A stretch of 64,000 nt of DNA from Eriocheir sinensis (GCF_024679095.1 NC_066516.1:1023841-1087840); one strand, 5' to 3'. Counted from the stretch's first letter, positions 1 to 12,933 are shown. Notes: generated by a model from the letters alone, not told the origin. Numbers and translations: made by a program.

Positions 1-100
1 ATTAAGAAATTATTAGGAACCTTCCATAAAATGACAATTGAAAGGTTTCCATAGTGAATAATTTGAAAAGCCTCAAACTCAGGGTATCCTACAAACTTAA

Positions 101-103
<3 letters not shown>

Positions 104-169
<66 letters not shown>
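104..169. repeat. (CT)n microsatellite
   Basis: Uninterrupted CT dinucleotides. The array abuts the CGAGTTTCGCG end of the mosaic element to its right, where the other copies have (TA)n. Confidence 0.98.
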
Positions 170-170
<1 letters not shown>

Positions 171-426
171 AGTTTCGCGCTATCCGAGTTTCGCGATCCT
201 CGAGTTTAGCGCTTAGTCCTAAATTCTTACCATCACGACTTTCGCGCATTACCGCCACGAGCGTCGCGTTGCTTTGACATGTACGGGTCACGTTTACCTA
301 CCGTCGGCGTCATGCGTGCTGCCTTAAAAGGCGATGTCCAACCATTGGGGCTATGGGTTGCCCGTATGCCCAATCGGGAGCGAGTTGTTGGTTGTCCTTA
401 TGAATGGAAAACGGTTGTGAGTACAA

Positions 427-627
427 GTGTGGGTACGTGGGTACCGACGCCTGCATGTAAACAGACGACAGCAGTGGCTGAGGAGTGAGGAGCAGTGGAA
501 AATGGCCTGCCAAGAGACTCGTAAAATAAACTTGCAGAGCTGCTTTGCTTACTACTTTATTAACAAGATAAGAGAACACCCCGTGCTGTGGAAATTCAGT
601 CCAAAACCCTTCTTCTCAAGTCTATGA
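427..627 (+). pseudogene. MADF-domain remnant of a Harbinger-like element
   Basis: The frame contains YYFINKIREHPVLWK, matching the start of MADF (Myb/SANT-like) DNA-binding domains, where a helix is followed by hP-x-LW. PIF/Harbinger transposons carry such a protein as their second gene. Only about 25 residues of the domain survive before the frame closes. A sister copy at 7232-7438 keeps the same block (YYLIDKIREHPVLW). The flank matches the left arm of the 7043-8797 element. Non-functional. Confidence 0.55.
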
Positions 628-813
628 GAATTGCAGATCTCCCGGTGTTGTTTTCCTCTTCTTCTTTTGTCCTGTAATGCATGGCAGCAACGGTGAAAAA
701 TAATAGTGGAAAATAGCAAAAGGGCATAGGAAAGCAAAATCAGTGAAAGAAAAGGACAGAAAAACACCTAAGTTCAGGGTGAAGTGTATAAGTGCGCACT
801 GTTAAGTAACTAA

Positions 814-1075
814 GGGCCACTTTCTGTCACTTTGTTTTGATCGTTACCAATGGCAGCGATCGCCGCTTAGTATTTCACGTGAAACTGGCCGATGGGATGG
901 GGTAGTGGCGGCTGCAGACGAAGCGAGAGATGTTGAGAGTGTGTGGTAAGTGCGGGGCTAGGCTAACCCCGCAGCCGCCACTATCCGATCGGCCAGTTTC
1001 ACGTGGAAATACTATAGCGGCGATTGCCACCATTGGTAACGATCAAAACAAACAAAATGACTGTAAAAGCGGCCC
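814..1075. mobile_element. MITE family M1, copy a (262 bp, TAA duplication)
   Basis: The two halves are inverted copies of each other: the left reads GGGCCACTTTCTGTCAC, the right its complement with GATCGTTACCAATGG inside. Both ends abut TAA (811-813 and 1076-1078). A second copy lies at 14739-15005 with the same TAA flanks. A 3-bp TWA duplication suggests a Harbinger-type mobiliser. No coding capacity. Confidence 0.8.
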
Positions 1076-1078
1076 TAA

Positions 1079-1500
1079 GTGCATGTTGTGAAGTATAAAA
1101 GTGTGGAGAAGGAGGACCTAAGAAGCGATACAAAGCGTTACAGGTCAAAAGAAGAAGAAGGTCCACTTTACACTGGCCAGTGTTGCAAGAAATCTCTCCC
1201 CGCTGAAATTAGTCATTCTGCTGTCCACCACGCATGTGCACTGTGGGAATACACAACATTAAAAGTATTAATTTGCCTGGTTTTGTTTTAGTTTGTCCAC
1301 TTTTGATCTTTGTGAGCGGTGATGGAAACAGTAAGCAAGTTGAACCTCTCTGTGAGCTATTTTGCGGCGGCGGCTGCGGTTTATGCTCAATAGGCATTGA
1401 AAAGTCAATCATGATATTAGTGATTTAGTGATTTATAACAGAAAGAGTTAGCAGATTATTTCATAACACACAGAAAACTACCAGAAAATATAAGTTTGTC
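1079..1500. other. no recognisable feature
   Basis: Sequence between the M1 MITE and the right part of the mosaic element. Short frames here show no recognisable domain. Confidence 0.5.
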
Positions 1501-1855
1501 CAACTGTCCCACGGGTGACCGCGAGCGACTGCCCTCACTTTAGCAGACGACACCACGTGGATCACAAGCGTGTATTCAGAACTGCCAGCCAATTGTAAGG
1601 CAGCCGGCTTCAACTGCGGCTTAAAACGACCTGTTCTCACTTCCCACTTTCTGCCTATTACCTATTTACCTATTTTGAAATAACAAGGAAGTAAAGTCGA
1701 AAAAACTGTGATAACAAGGGATTAAAGTCGAAAAAAAGTCATTATTTTCGGAACCAATAAGCGCTTTTACATGTATTTCAATATCTCGAGTTCCGCGATC
1801 CTCGAGTTTAGCGCCATACCTTCGGAATGAAGCATGCGCGAAACTCGAGAGGGTA

Positions 1856-1858
<3 letters not shown>

Positions 1859-1936
<78 letters not shown>
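1859..1936. repeat. (TA)n microsatellite
   Basis: 78 bp of TA followed by a short CA run. The left neighbour is an inverted CAGTACCC terminus, the right neighbour a hAT-like end. Confidence 0.98.
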
Positions 1937-1942
<6 letters not shown>

Positions 1943-1944
<2 letters not shown>

Positions 1945-2740
1945 GTGGTGGACACCGCTAACCGAAAAGTTAAGTTAGCTTTGCTTACGCTAAATCGCTA
2001 AACTGATAAAGAAATTAGTGGAAGCTAATGCTAACTGCTAATCGCTAACTTTTCTTTATATGGATTTAGCTTCAGTTTAGTAATTTTGTTCTAAAACCCT
2101 TAAAAACAGACCGAGTGACCTGAAACTTCAATATGTGTAGCTTAGACATAGAGCTTTCGAAAAACGTATAGCATGCCAAAATCAGATGATGATAAAGGTG
2201 TACACAAATAGATTCCACATACACTTTATTTATGCCTAATATATGAACTTGCAATAGCAGTGCAGAAAGACAAAATCTGGTAATATATCTGTTGACACAC
2301 TACATAGGACTACTCCCCCACACAGCTGGGGATAGTGGATCAATTTAGCTACATAAATGTAAATAATACTAAGAAGTATATTAAGTGAATAAGTAAATAG
2401 CAGTTTATTTCTTGTCTGGTGGAAAATATTGAATTCTTGTTATTAAATCCCAAGTTCAAAGAGTCGGAAATATAAGATGCATTACCCTAAAATACCAAAA
2501 AGTTTCCCTAATAATTGTCCAATTCCCCTAATTTAAGGCATAATTTACCCAAAAGTGGAAACCCTGGCATTATTGCACCACGTGGCTCAACTGATGCCGT
2601 GTCTGCCCACAACGGACAAGAACAAACCTGTATGAACTTTTAGTGGACTTAAAGTTAGCGGAAGAGGAACTACGTTTAGCGGTAGCTAATTGGTCCGCTA
2701 ACCGTTTCCAAAATTAGCGAAAACGCTAATCATCTTATAA
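1943..2740 (+). mobile_element. hAT-like MITE, long copy, right end lost
   Basis: Begins CAGTGGTGGACACCGC, a hAT-type end, and continues with words built on GCTAACnGCTAA. It aligns at both ends with the complete 468-bp copy at 42159-42626, but has about 300 bp of extra interior and lacks the right terminal repeat, replaced by the TA tract from 2771. No transposase frame seen. Confidence 0.7.
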
Positions 2741-2769
2741 AAAATTATAATAAAATATATATTATATAT

Positions 2770-3575
<806 letters not shown>

Positions 3576-3651
<76 letters not shown>
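3576..3651. repeat. (TA)n microsatellite
   Basis: TA tract with one AAA interruption near 3602, ending at the CAGTCGTCCC terminus. Confidence 0.97.
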
Positions 3652-3654
<3 letters not shown>

Positions 3655-4105
3655 TCGTCCCTCAAATAGTACGGTTTCGGTTTTGTACGGGTTGTCATGG
3701 AAGAATTTTTTTAGGATTTTTAAATTTCCTGCTCGTCGCACCAAGTAGCCATGGCGTGAGTGGCAACACTGTTCTACCAAAACACCTGCTGAAAGCACCC
3801 CAAAGCATTCAAGAAAGGTGTTCACCTTGCAGAAGAATTCAGATTTAGGAAAAGTAACGTTATGGGATGAGTTACGTTGTGGTAGGGAGAGCATACTACG
3901 TGAATGAGAGCAGTGTTCACTGTATCTATCATAGTGTAAAACAAATTCTTGCCGCAGTAACTGCCAGTGCTCCAAGAGTGCTGCAAGAGTGGAGGTAAAG
4001 GCCGTCCTTTTACTAAGCCTCGTCGTTGCTATGGTAATGGCGTCTCACTCGCAGCAAAATGACGTACGCTGATCTTCCTGGCGACGTTTAACATGCAGTA
4101 CTAGT
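3652..4105 (+). pseudogene. pogo/Tigger-like element with broken helix-turn-helix remnant
   Basis: Begins CAGTCGTCCCTCAAATAG beside TA. At about 3840-3995 the plus strand reads, across at least one frame break, DLGKVTLWDELRCGRESIL then ESSVHCIYHSVKQILAAV, resembling the N-terminal CENP-B/Tigger helix-turn-helix region. This supports the Tigger reading of the CAGT ends here. No DDE domain remains. Confidence 0.5.
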
Positions 4106-4445
4106 TGTCCTGGCTGATGAACTCCTTACAACAGAAGATGAAAAGGAAGCTGCAGTGGTTATGGTGGCACAGAGAGGTGAAATGCAATGGAAACACTTAT
4201 ATGTGTTTGTTTGGGCCATATTTGCCGATGACGTCATCACAGCACGAAGGCGCTCCACCTCTCAAAGCCGGGAGCCAGCGGACGTGCCGAGTTGGCAACT
4301 CGTGCTGCTGCGTCACGCGTTTGAGAGCACTCAGGACGTTCTGAGAGTTCCGATTCCCGCTCTCAAACGCAGCCCAAAAGTGTTTCTAGGGGGAGCACTA
4401 ATTCTATACGCATTTTCGAATAGTACAGGGGTCCTGGGTCCCTAA

Positions 4446-4446
<1 letters not shown>
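4106..4446 (+). other. unassigned segment with short conserved-looking frame
   Basis: A plus frame near 4105-4215 reads VLADELLTTEDEKEAAVVMV, helical and acidic, like leaders before Harbinger-type transposases but too short to assign. The segment ends at a TA tract in the inverted words GGGTCCCTAACCA, possibly another terminus. Confidence 0.25.

Positions 4447-4544
<98 letters not shown>
4447..4544. repeat. (TA)n then (CA)n
   Basis: TA to 4532, CA from 4533 to 4544. Confidence 0.97.
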
Positions 4545-4607
4545 AGGCTTGCCTACACTAGCGTTAGCGTAGATAATGTAATATTGCAAAAAACAAGGTA
4601 AAACATT

Positions 4608-4972
4608 CTCGGGGCGGCGGGACAAGGCGGACAGTTTGACGTAACCTGTAACATTTTTTCGATTTTACGGCTATAATACATTCTTCCTGCACTCGTTTCA
4701 TATATCTACGTGTGCGCAGGCTTAAAGGGCTGACGTGGGCGTACGGGCGTGAGCTTAAGTAGCTTCGTTTGTGAGATAATAAGGATATATATTCTCGGCG
4801 TGAGCGGGGCGGGGTGGCGGTGGCGCGGCTGAAGATGTAGCCCGTACCATATTTTTCTTTTTTACTGCTATAACATATCTTCTCTGCACTCGTTTCATAT
4901 ATATACGTATGCGCGGGCGTGGAAGGCTGTCGTGGGCTTACGGGAGTGATCTTAAGTAGCTTCGTTTGTGCC
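4608..4972. repeat. two-unit tandem repeat, about 200 bp per unit
   Basis: Both units contain GCACTCGTTTCATATAT and end CTTAAGTAGCTTCGTTTGTG. Several substitutions and short indels separate them. No coding signal. Confidence 0.75.
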
Positions 4973-4989
4973 AATGATATATTAAATGC

Positions 4990-5202
<213 letters not shown>

Positions 5203-5322
5203 TACCCTCTCGAGTTTCGCGCTCGCTTCGTTCCGAATGTAAAGCGCTAAACTCGAGGATCGCAAAACTCAAGATATTGAAAACACTGAAAAAGCGCTTA
5301 TCTGTTCCGACGCATGGAGTTT

Positions 5323-5475
5323 TTTTTATATTTTTTATACATGTGGGCTATGGCACCAATAGACTATCCATCTGGGCTTGATGGTCGGCCCCGAGCCCGT
5401 CATGGCGCAGGCAAGTGTTTATAGTGGCGCTATTATAATTGGCTCATGCTGCCCCCCCGAGCTCACCTTTTTTCT
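5323..5475 (-). mobile_element. tRNA-derived SINE S, 3' fragment
   Basis: Minus-strand 3' end of the SINE family: T-rich tail complement, then the complement of GGCGCCACTATAAACACT and the GGCCGACCATCAGGCC unit (one unit, diverged). The tRNA-like head is absent. Confidence 0.75.
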
Positions 5476-5667
5476 CCTTCACTCCCTTGTTATCTCAAAA
5501 TACGTACCTTGGAAAAAGGAAGAAAACAGGAAGAGAGAACGGGTCGTTTTAAAGCCACAGATGAAGCCTTATGATTGGCTGAGCTCTAAAAACACGCTTG
5601 TGATTCGCTGGGAATCCGATGACGTTATCGTCGGCGCTCACCCGGTCAGCGGCCTCGCTGCCTTGGG

Positions 5668-6348
5668 GCAGTGTCACACTGGCCGTTTTCCTCTAACCGT
5701 TGTGGCTACTGGCAACGCCCGTGCGCCCATCCGGGAGCGATTGTCAGTTGTCCCTAACCTGGTGTCACACCGGGCCTTTTTCTTCCCACCGCGTTGGCGA
5801 CAGCTTGGGCAACCGTCAAATCCAACTTTTCCGGGTGTGCGTCACACACGGCCAAGGTTGGTTGCCCATATCCACATCCACAACGTAAACAAAGCACTTG
5901 CCCTGTATCAACATGGCGTCGTCTGCTAAAGTAAGGGCTGCCGCGGCTTGTGCTGCCCAAGTTATGGACTTGTTGCATCAGTTAAATGTCAGGAAGAAGC
6001 TGTTGTGGGTGTGGCATGTCTGTGGGTCCTCTGTGCCATTTCTCATTGTCACCATTGTGCATGAGCGGCCAACCCACCCATCTAGACTCTGACCACATAA
6101 ACACGTGGATCGAGTATCAACAAAGACACACACACACACACACACACACACGATGCGGGCAACCGACCTTGGCCGTGTGTGACGCACACCAGGAAAAGTT
6201 GGAGTTGCCGGTTGCCCTAGGTGGTGCCAACGCAGTGGGAAGAAAAATCACTGTGTGACACCAGCTTACGGATAATCGTGAACTCGCTCCCAGTTGGGCG
6301 TACGGGCGTTGCCTGTAGACTCAACGGTTGGATAAAAATGGCTTTAAA
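5668..6348. mobile_element. Harbinger-like element with ~200-bp inverted repeats
   Basis: The left arm starts GCAGTGTCACACTGGCCGTT and reappears complemented to about 6340. Similarity continues weakly into both flanks (5560-5660 against 6350-6490). The GTGTCACACTGG ends resemble the verified Harbinger end at 23532. In the interior a plus frame from 5913 reads MASSAKVRAAAACAAQVMDL..., possibly the start of a transposase, followed by a block also found at 7760 and 8375, and a CA run at 6127-6151. No clear target duplication. Confidence 0.5.
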
Positions 6349-6488
6349 GCAGTGAAGTCGCTGATATGGTGAGCGTCGGCGATGACTTCATCGGACTCCT
6401 AGCGAATCACAAGCGTGTTTTCAGGACTGTCAGCCAATCCTAAGGCAGCCGCCTTCAACTGCGGCTTCAAAACGACCCGTTCTCTCTT

Positions 6489-6491
<3 letters not shown>

Positions 6492-6543
<52 letters not shown>
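6492..6543. repeat. (CT)n microsatellite
   Basis: Uninterrupted CT dinucleotides. Confidence 0.97.
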
Positions 6544-6545
<2 letters not shown>

Positions 6546-6711
6546 CCATAGCCACAATGTTTAAAGAAACGTCCAGTGTGATACTACCTTAAAGGCGTGC
6601 GTGACGCCGATGGTAATACGTGTAAAAGCAGCGCGAAACTGGTGATAATGCGCAAAGTTGGGATGGTAAGAATTTAGGACTAACCGCAATCTGGATAGCG
6701 CGAAACTCAGG

Positions 6712-6883
<172 letters not shown>

Positions 6884-7231
6884 TACCCTCCCGAGTTTCG
6901 CACTACCCGAGTTTCACGATCCTCGAGTTTCGCGCTTAATCCTAAATTCTTACTATCCCGACTTTCGCACATTATCGCCCCGAGTTTCGCGCTGCTTTGA
7001 CACGTATGGGTCACGTCTACCTACCATCGGCGTCACGCGCATTGCCTTAAAAGGTAGTGTCACACTGGGCGTTTTCCTCCAACCATTGGGGCTACGGGCA
7101 ACCGCGGCGTATGCCCAACTAGGAGCGACTTGTCGGTTGTTCATACAGACGGAAAACAGTTGTGGGTACGAGCAACCACGTGGCTGTATGTAAACAAACA
7201 GACGACGGCAGTGGCTGTGGAGTAAGAAGCA

Positions 7232-7438
7232 GTGGACGATGGCCACCAAAAGACTCATAAAGTGGACTGGCAGAGCTGCTTTGTTTACTATTTAATTGAC
7301 AAGATAAGAGAACACCCCGTGCTTTGGAACCAGAGTTCAAGAAACTTTTTTCCTCCAGTCTTTGAAAATTGTAGGACTCCCGGTGTTGTATTCCTAGCTG
7401 TCCTCCCGCGAACTACGCATGCTAAGAAGCAAATGTAA
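7232..7438 (+). pseudogene. MADF-domain remnant
   Basis: The frame reads FVYYLIDKIREHPVLWNQSS, the opening of a MADF DNA-binding domain. A better start, ATG near 7239 (MATKRLIKWT...), lies in another frame, so one base has been lost or gained between start and domain. In Harbinger elements this protein assists the transposase in binding DNA. The rest of the domain is missing. Confidence 0.55.
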
Positions 7439-7759
7439 ACAAACAGAGTTGTTGATAAACAGAGCTGTTCTCATTCATCCCCCGACAGCATGGTGATGCT
7501 CACTTCGTTTGCCAACTCCCCCATCTCATGAACCTATGATGCCCTCTGGCCCCCCCCCAATAAAAATCTGCCAAAATTACGAGCCTGCATATGCACATCG
7601 ACATGTTTTTTTTTTTTTTTTAATTAGCAAGATGCTATTTCTCGTTAATTTACTCATGAATCACTGCATGAAGGTTATTTATTGGCTCAAGAACACAACA
7701 CCAGTCTTAACAGCACAGTTCTCTGATGAGGTTTGGGTAAACACTCCTGTCCTCCAGTC

Positions 7760-8206
7760 CTTGAAGCCATAATCGTGCCCATGTGGCTTGCCTGTGGTTC
7801 CTCCGTGCCAGAAGTTATCATTGTCACCACTGCACATGCGCAGCCAAACTTCCCATCTAGACTCCGCCCACATAAACACGTGCATTGAGTAATAACAAAC
7901 AAACACACACACACACACATGCACACACTCACCAGACTTATCAGAAACCATGGCAGATATTTCTGATAAACAGAAACGATTTCACCATTTCTTTGAGTGT
8001 GTTAGAACGTATTTGGTGAGTGGCTCACATGAACCAAACCTAACTCTTGGCAAGAAGAGAGCAGTCGTCTTTAACACTGCTCCCTTCTTGCTATTGTTTA
8101 TGTTGGTTTGTATGAACCACTCACCAAATAAGTTCTAACACACTCTAGGAAATGGCAAAGCCATTTCTGTTTGTCAAAAACATCTGCCATAGTTCCTAAT
8201 GAAACT

Positions 8207-8238
<32 letters not shown>

Positions 8239-8375
8239 GCTACTCGATCCACGTGTTTATGTGGGCAGAATCTAGGTGGGTGGGTTGGCCGCGCATGTGG
8301 AGTGATGACAATGAGAACTTCTGACACGGAGGAACCACAGATATGCCACACCCACAACTACAGCAACAAGTCCAT
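7760..8375. repeat. 600-bp inverted repeat with CA and GT arrays in the arms
   Basis: Left arm 7760-8060 and right arm about 8085-8375 are roughly 85% complementary by eye. Shared blocks are CTGTGGTTCCTCCGTG, ACATAAACACGTG and GTGTGTTAGAAC. A (CA)n run at 7902-7920 lies opposite a (GT)n run at 8211-8237. Part of the left arm also occurs at 6005-6150. Confidence 0.75.
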
Positions 8376-9070
8376 AACTTCGATAACAGAAGCACAAGCC
8401 CTTCAGTTTGGGATTCAAACCCATACTCTGTAGTACAGATCAGGGCAGCCTCAACTATCTACACTGCCAAATGGCTAAAAGTTTATGCGAGGGTCAACCT
8501 GCCATCACTCATGATCATGAGGCATTTTAATCATATCATATAAGCCGCGACAGCCCTTACTTTAGCAGACGACGCCATGTGGATTACGGGGCGACTGTCC
8601 TGTTTACAGGTAACCGACCTTGGCCGTGTGTGATGCACACCCGGAAAAGTTGCAGTTGCCGGTTGCTCCTACCGCCAACGCGGTTGGAGGAAAAAGGCCC
8701 AGTGTGACACCAGCTTACGGACAGCCGACAACTCGCTCCCGGTTGGGCGCTGTAGCCCCAACGGTTAGAGGAAATTGGTCAATGTGACACCGCCTTAAGC
8801 AGCGAGGTTTCTGATTGAGTAAGCGCCGTCGATGACATCATCGGACTCAACGAATCACAAGCGTGTTTTCAGAACTGCCAGCCAATTGTAAGTCAGCCGT
8901 CTTCAATTGCGGCTTCAAAATGACCCATTATCACTTCCTATTACCAAGCTACGTATTTTGAGAAAACAATGGAGTAAAGTCGAAAAAAAAGTCAGTTTCT
9001 CCACGGGTCAGAACCAAAAAGTGCTTTTTCATTGTTTTTAACACCCCGAGTTTCACGATCCTCGAGTTTA

Positions 9071-9331
<261 letters not shown>

Positions 9332-9495
9332 ATACTGCTGTTGTGTGGGGTTCGTGGGCGGTAGGAGAATGAAATTACCCTTTTCGTGGACGCATAATAT
9401 AATGTGTTCAAACCTGTCAACAATAACATTTACCGTCAGGATCACAATCATGACACTCGAAACACCCGTGTCTCTGAGCACTAAAACCAGGCAGC

Positions 9496-9678
9496 TGAGC
9501 ACTTCACTTAACATCTTACGTTTTACATTGTATGTCACTTATAACAACAGATAATGTATAATCAGGTATATAAGCAAAGCACTTCACTTAACATCTTACG
9601 TCCAACATTGTATGTCACTTATGTCACTTACTAATCAATAACAACAGAAAGTGTATAGTCAGGTAAATAAGCAAAGAT
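9496..9678. repeat. two-unit tandem repeat, ~90 bp
   Basis: Units share GCACTTCACTTAACATCTTA, CATTGTATGTCACTTA and ATAAGCAAAG. The second unit has a small internal duplication of TATGTCACT. Confidence 0.75.
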
Positions 9679-10162
9679 AGAACTATACTAAGGCACAGGG
9701 GCGGTTCCAGGATTCCATTTTGGGGGGCTAGGGATATGACGTCACCCCCCGCCCTTTCCTCGAATAATCTCTTTCTTTGTGGTTGCTATAGAGCCTGTTG
9801 AGTTCAAAACGCCCCCTATGTCGCCATCACCCATTTCCTCTGTCACCCATTTCCACCACCACCCATTTCCAGTTTTATAAGAGTCGGCAGAGAACCTGCT
9901 CCGTGTCCGAAAGATTATGAGAACTGTATGAGCACTTCGTAGCGCGACTGTACATTGCATCCACACCACCACCTCCATCATGTAAACACAGAAATGGCAG
10001 CATCTTGTGCCTTGAAATTTTCTTTTGTCTTCTCGTTTCGTCATAATTGAGTGTCTTTCCACATTCACTACCTTACTTGCACACTCCAGGCACATTCAGA
10101 AACAGTATTCACCATTCGTGCCCGTTTTCTTTCATTGTGTCTAGACGCACCCAACCCACCCT
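9679..10162. other. no recognisable feature
   Basis: Left flank of the element at 10166. CAGGGGCGGTTCCAGGATTC near 9697 looks like a transposon end, but no partner was found. Confidence 0.4.
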
Positions 10163-10165
10163 ATA

Positions 10166-10330
10166 TAGTACAGCGGATGAGACACACAAAATGGCCAAAT
10201 TGTGCACTTTTGAGTAAAAGCAAGAGACTTTGCATGGTGATTCTTCATCCAACAGGAATGAAATTTAGAAATGGAGGCATTTGAAAAAAAGCATATTTTC
10301 AAGATGGCGGCCAAATAAAGATGGCGGTCA
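10166..10330 (+). repeat. left terminal inverted repeat of the Academ-like element
   Basis: Starts TAGTACAGCGGATGAG and ends around GATGGCGGTCATGAG. Partner at 13186-13346. Confidence 0.7.
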
Positions 10331-10735
10331 TGAGAAAATCGAGATTATTTTCATGGAACACGAATTTTGAATGCTTTCTGATAAATATCAGAGAAATTAT
10401 ACTTATAATTAAGAAAAAAATATTTCCTTTACCAAAAATATGTGCTCCATAAGCTTGACATTGAATAATGTTGAATATAAATGAATCTAATAATAATTAA
10501 TATAAAACCTAACATGCCTTATGAATGGGAAGTAACATGTTAGGGGAAAGCAATCAACAAAAAGCAAATGAATAAACACCCACCAGAATGACTCTTCAAC
10601 CAAACTGTTGGGAGTTGGAGGTGGCATATGGCAATGGGGTTGGGTACACTTTTACATCAATATATTCTTAAGTTAACCCAAGCCCATTCTGCCCCTGCGG
10701 GACGGCAACCCGACACCTCATGCAGGGGTGTACAT

Positions 10736-11275
10736 TCAGTTGGAACAATCACCTGCACATTTGCAGAGATCAGTGCATTTCAAGGAAGCGCTTCGGCATT
10801 TGCATCTACCATGACAACCCTTTGTGCAACCGCAACACAACAGTTCAATACACGTTGCAGAAGCTGGAGGCAATGTCGACCACAATGGTGTCCATGCGGT
10901 ACTTGTGCCAGACTGCTCCTTGTCCCATCCCCATGAGGATGGATCAGGATATTCTGGTCGAGCTATTAACGCCTGGCCCCAAATATGTCCACCTTGGTAT
11001 ACTGCTCTTCGCACGTGCTGAGTAAGGGCTGCTTGTGTCGGTGGGATGTTCTCGATCGTGCGGCCTTTCTGAGTAAACAGAACTCGCCGAACATCATTGA
11101 CTTCTGTGCTAGCTGAAGTTCTGTTATACAACAATACAACAAAACGTTCAAGTTCAGCATAGTGAGAGTCAGAAATTTCTTGTGGAGGGTTGGATGACAG
11201 GCTAGCAAATGTCGTCGTGATGTGGTCATATGTTTGCCAGAGTAGCCAGGCCTTTTTCTTGCCTATACCATACAT
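10736..11275 (-). CDS. C-terminal part of transposon protein: XPG/FEN-like motif and CXC cluster
   Basis: This frame continues the protein of 11263-12933 after a frame break. Just upstream of its first Met the sequence gives [19 protein letters not shown], closely resembling the GCDY..I.GIG.K.A loop of FEN1/XPG flap nucleases (helix-hairpin DNA contact and catalytic Asp). Then follow ERFVVLLYNRTSASTEVNDV and a GWD...W.P.W.TLP block, and a terminal cluster with about ten cysteines in C-x-C and C-x3-C spacing (CGCTKGCHGRCKCRSASLKC...), like CXC/pre-SET zinc clusters. Proteins of this architecture are, from memory, dispersed and multicopy in aquatic invertebrates. Likely a DNA-binding/cleaving factor of the surrounding element. 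The break makes this copy inactive unless it is a sequencing error. Confidence 0.6.
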   Translation of the reverse strand: MYGIGKKKAWLLWQTYDHITTTFASLSSNPPQEISDSHYAELERFVVLLYNRTSASTEVNDVRRVLFTQKGRTIENIPPTQAALTQHVRRAVYQGGHIWGQALIARPEYPDPSSWGWDKEQSGTSTAWTPLWSTLPPASATCIELLCCGCTKGCHGRCKCRSASLKCTDLCKCAGDCSN

Positions 11276-12933
11276 TGCAGAAACTGTGTCACATCCTGTA
11301 ATACTGTGAAACAGTGGAAGACCAGTGCACCTCTGTGGACAGATTTCTTCTTAGGTCTCGGCAATTCCTGCCGCTGCGTTTGGCATGGATCTCCTGTTTG
11401 TTCAATAGTGGGATACTGGAATATAGAAATTCCAGTTCCATGAAAGGAACCATGTGATGTCAAGGAGCTCGGATTATGATCGATATTATCAACGGCTCCA
11501 GTACAGAAGATTCCTCGACGCAGGTTTGTTGGAACCACAGCCTCTATTTCATTGAAATGAGCAATAGCAGCATCGGTGAGTTGTGTTGACACTTGAAGGA
11601 CTCTATCATATGATACTGACATTCCTAGATGATAGAAAGAATCCAGTAAGTTCCTACTTCGTGTGTGTGCATGGATCTTGAGGCCCAAGTACAAGGGCAA
11701 AGGAGTTTCATTTTCTTTGCTATGAGTGGCTGTTCTGCCTTGGCCTGAGCGCTTAACACAGTTGAATTTAATGAACTGAGCGATGGAGAGTGCTGCTTGA
11801 TACTTTGCTTTGTTGTTGCATGTAATACTTGGCCCTGTTAGCGTCATTGTCATCAAAGATAGGAGAGACTCTGGAATGCTATCTTCCTGATTCATAGATG
11901 ATCCATCAAAACACTTAGACTTATGATTGAATATGTCTCTGCGAATTAGCCTGGCTGCCTTTGCGAGACACAAGGCTTCATCATCGCCTGAGTCTCTGTA
12001 GGAAGACTTAAGTGCTTTGCCTACCTGATGTGTGAAAGCAAGCAGCACGTCTTTACCTGAAACATGAGCCTGCAAGTCAGGAATTGCGCCTAACAAACGA
12101 TTCTTTAACCTTGTACTGTGAGGTCTTTGCTCAATGCCATTCTCCTTCAAACTTGAAGCATAGAGACTTGTAAGATGAGCCAGTCTTAGAGGCTTTGGGT
12201 CGCAGGAAACTCTGTGTTCTTCAACATATTCAACAAGTTCAGCAAATGCAAGACTGTGAAACGTTTGTCCATCTTGTTCTTCACTTTCCTTCAAAGCTGA
12301 CTCTCTCCTTCTATACAATTGGGCCAAACATGACAAGTGATACTTTGCTTCCTGAGCTATCAAATCACCACCAGAAAGCTTTGCAATCAATTTCTCATCC
12401 TGAACGTCAAACGCACATTTTCTAACCTTTTCATCAACAGAGTATGTTTCGACATTATGAAGTTCTTCCTTTGTCACAGTGTCACACAGGAAACACACCC
12501 GTGAAATAGTGGCAGATATGTCTCTTCTAGTGAACTTACGAGAGCTTGTGTTATCACCAACAGACTTCCGTTTCTTCTCAGCTCTTTCTACGGCTTGGTT
12601 ATTGCACTTAAGGGAACACGATTTGTGCCACTTTGCACAGTTGTCTCTAAAGCTGGCCTCTACGCCCTTCCCTTGGTCAATTCTGGTAAGGTCAAGGGAA
12701 AATGGAAGGGAATTGCATTTCTGCAGGCGATTCAGGTTGTTGGCAAGTGTTGTCCAACCAGCCCCACCTTTCCCTTTGCTGTTGGCAGGACATTGTAATT
12801 GCTCAGATGTATCGTTTTGACAGAGAATACACAAGTTCCAATCAGTTGGATTGTTACTCTCGTTGCTAGTTGACGGTTGTTCTGGTTCATTCATTGTTGT
12901 AACGAGCCAGTTACACACACGCAGAAAGTTCAC
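11263..12933 (-). CDS. N-terminal 556 residues of transposon-encoded zinc-binding protein
   Basis: Longest non-repetitive frame in the window. An upstream in-frame Met (12933) gives 556 aa. Zinc-ligand pairs lie in two regions: near residues 34-110 ([23 protein letters not shown]) and 145-205 (CFLCD ... [11 protein letters not shown]). The middle is helical without recognised motifs. Near residue 490 comes [20 protein letters not shown], an acidic, His-rich stretch that could supply metal ligands. The frame runs out at [14 protein letters not shown] where the neighbouring frame would give [10 protein letters not shown], so a single-base indel at about 11295-11305 splits the gene. It lies wholly inside the inverted repeats of the 3.2-kb element, supporting a transposase-like role rather than a host gene. 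Confidence 0.6.

Larger units (their letters stand above)
169..1858. mobile_element. pogo/Tigger-like mosaic element, copy I
   Basis: The left end carries repeated CGAGTTTCGCG words. The right end is the inverted terminus GAGAGGGTACTG, directly followed by (TA)n. The same ends recur at 5200, 6711, 6881, 9078 and 17297. CAGT-type ends beside TA fit the Tc1/mariner pogo/Tigger group, which targets TA; no transposase is seen in this copy. The interior holds Harbinger-like DNA from about 316 (a MADF remnant) and an independent 262-bp MITE at 814-1075. Confidence 0.6.
7043..8797 (+). mobile_element. Harbinger-like element with MADF remnant
   Basis: Left end AGGTAGTGTCACACTGGGCG, right end complement AGGCGGTGTCACATTGACC, with arms of roughly 130-200 bp. 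TAA follows the right end; the left has TTAAA, so the duplication is imperfect. It contains a MADF remnant (7232-7438) and a 600-bp inverted repeat. No DDE frame is visible, so it is a defective copy. Confidence 0.55.

Noticed and set aside
97..291. Frames made of Arg-Glu or Ser-Leu repeats at (CT)n/(GA)n arrays (97-291, 15213-15537, 39402-39620, 41447-41668, 46889-47116)
   Set aside because: Microsatellite translation only.
5378..5929. 183-codon plus frame
   Set aside because: Spans a SINE remnant and a Harbinger-like inverted repeat; no conserved motif.
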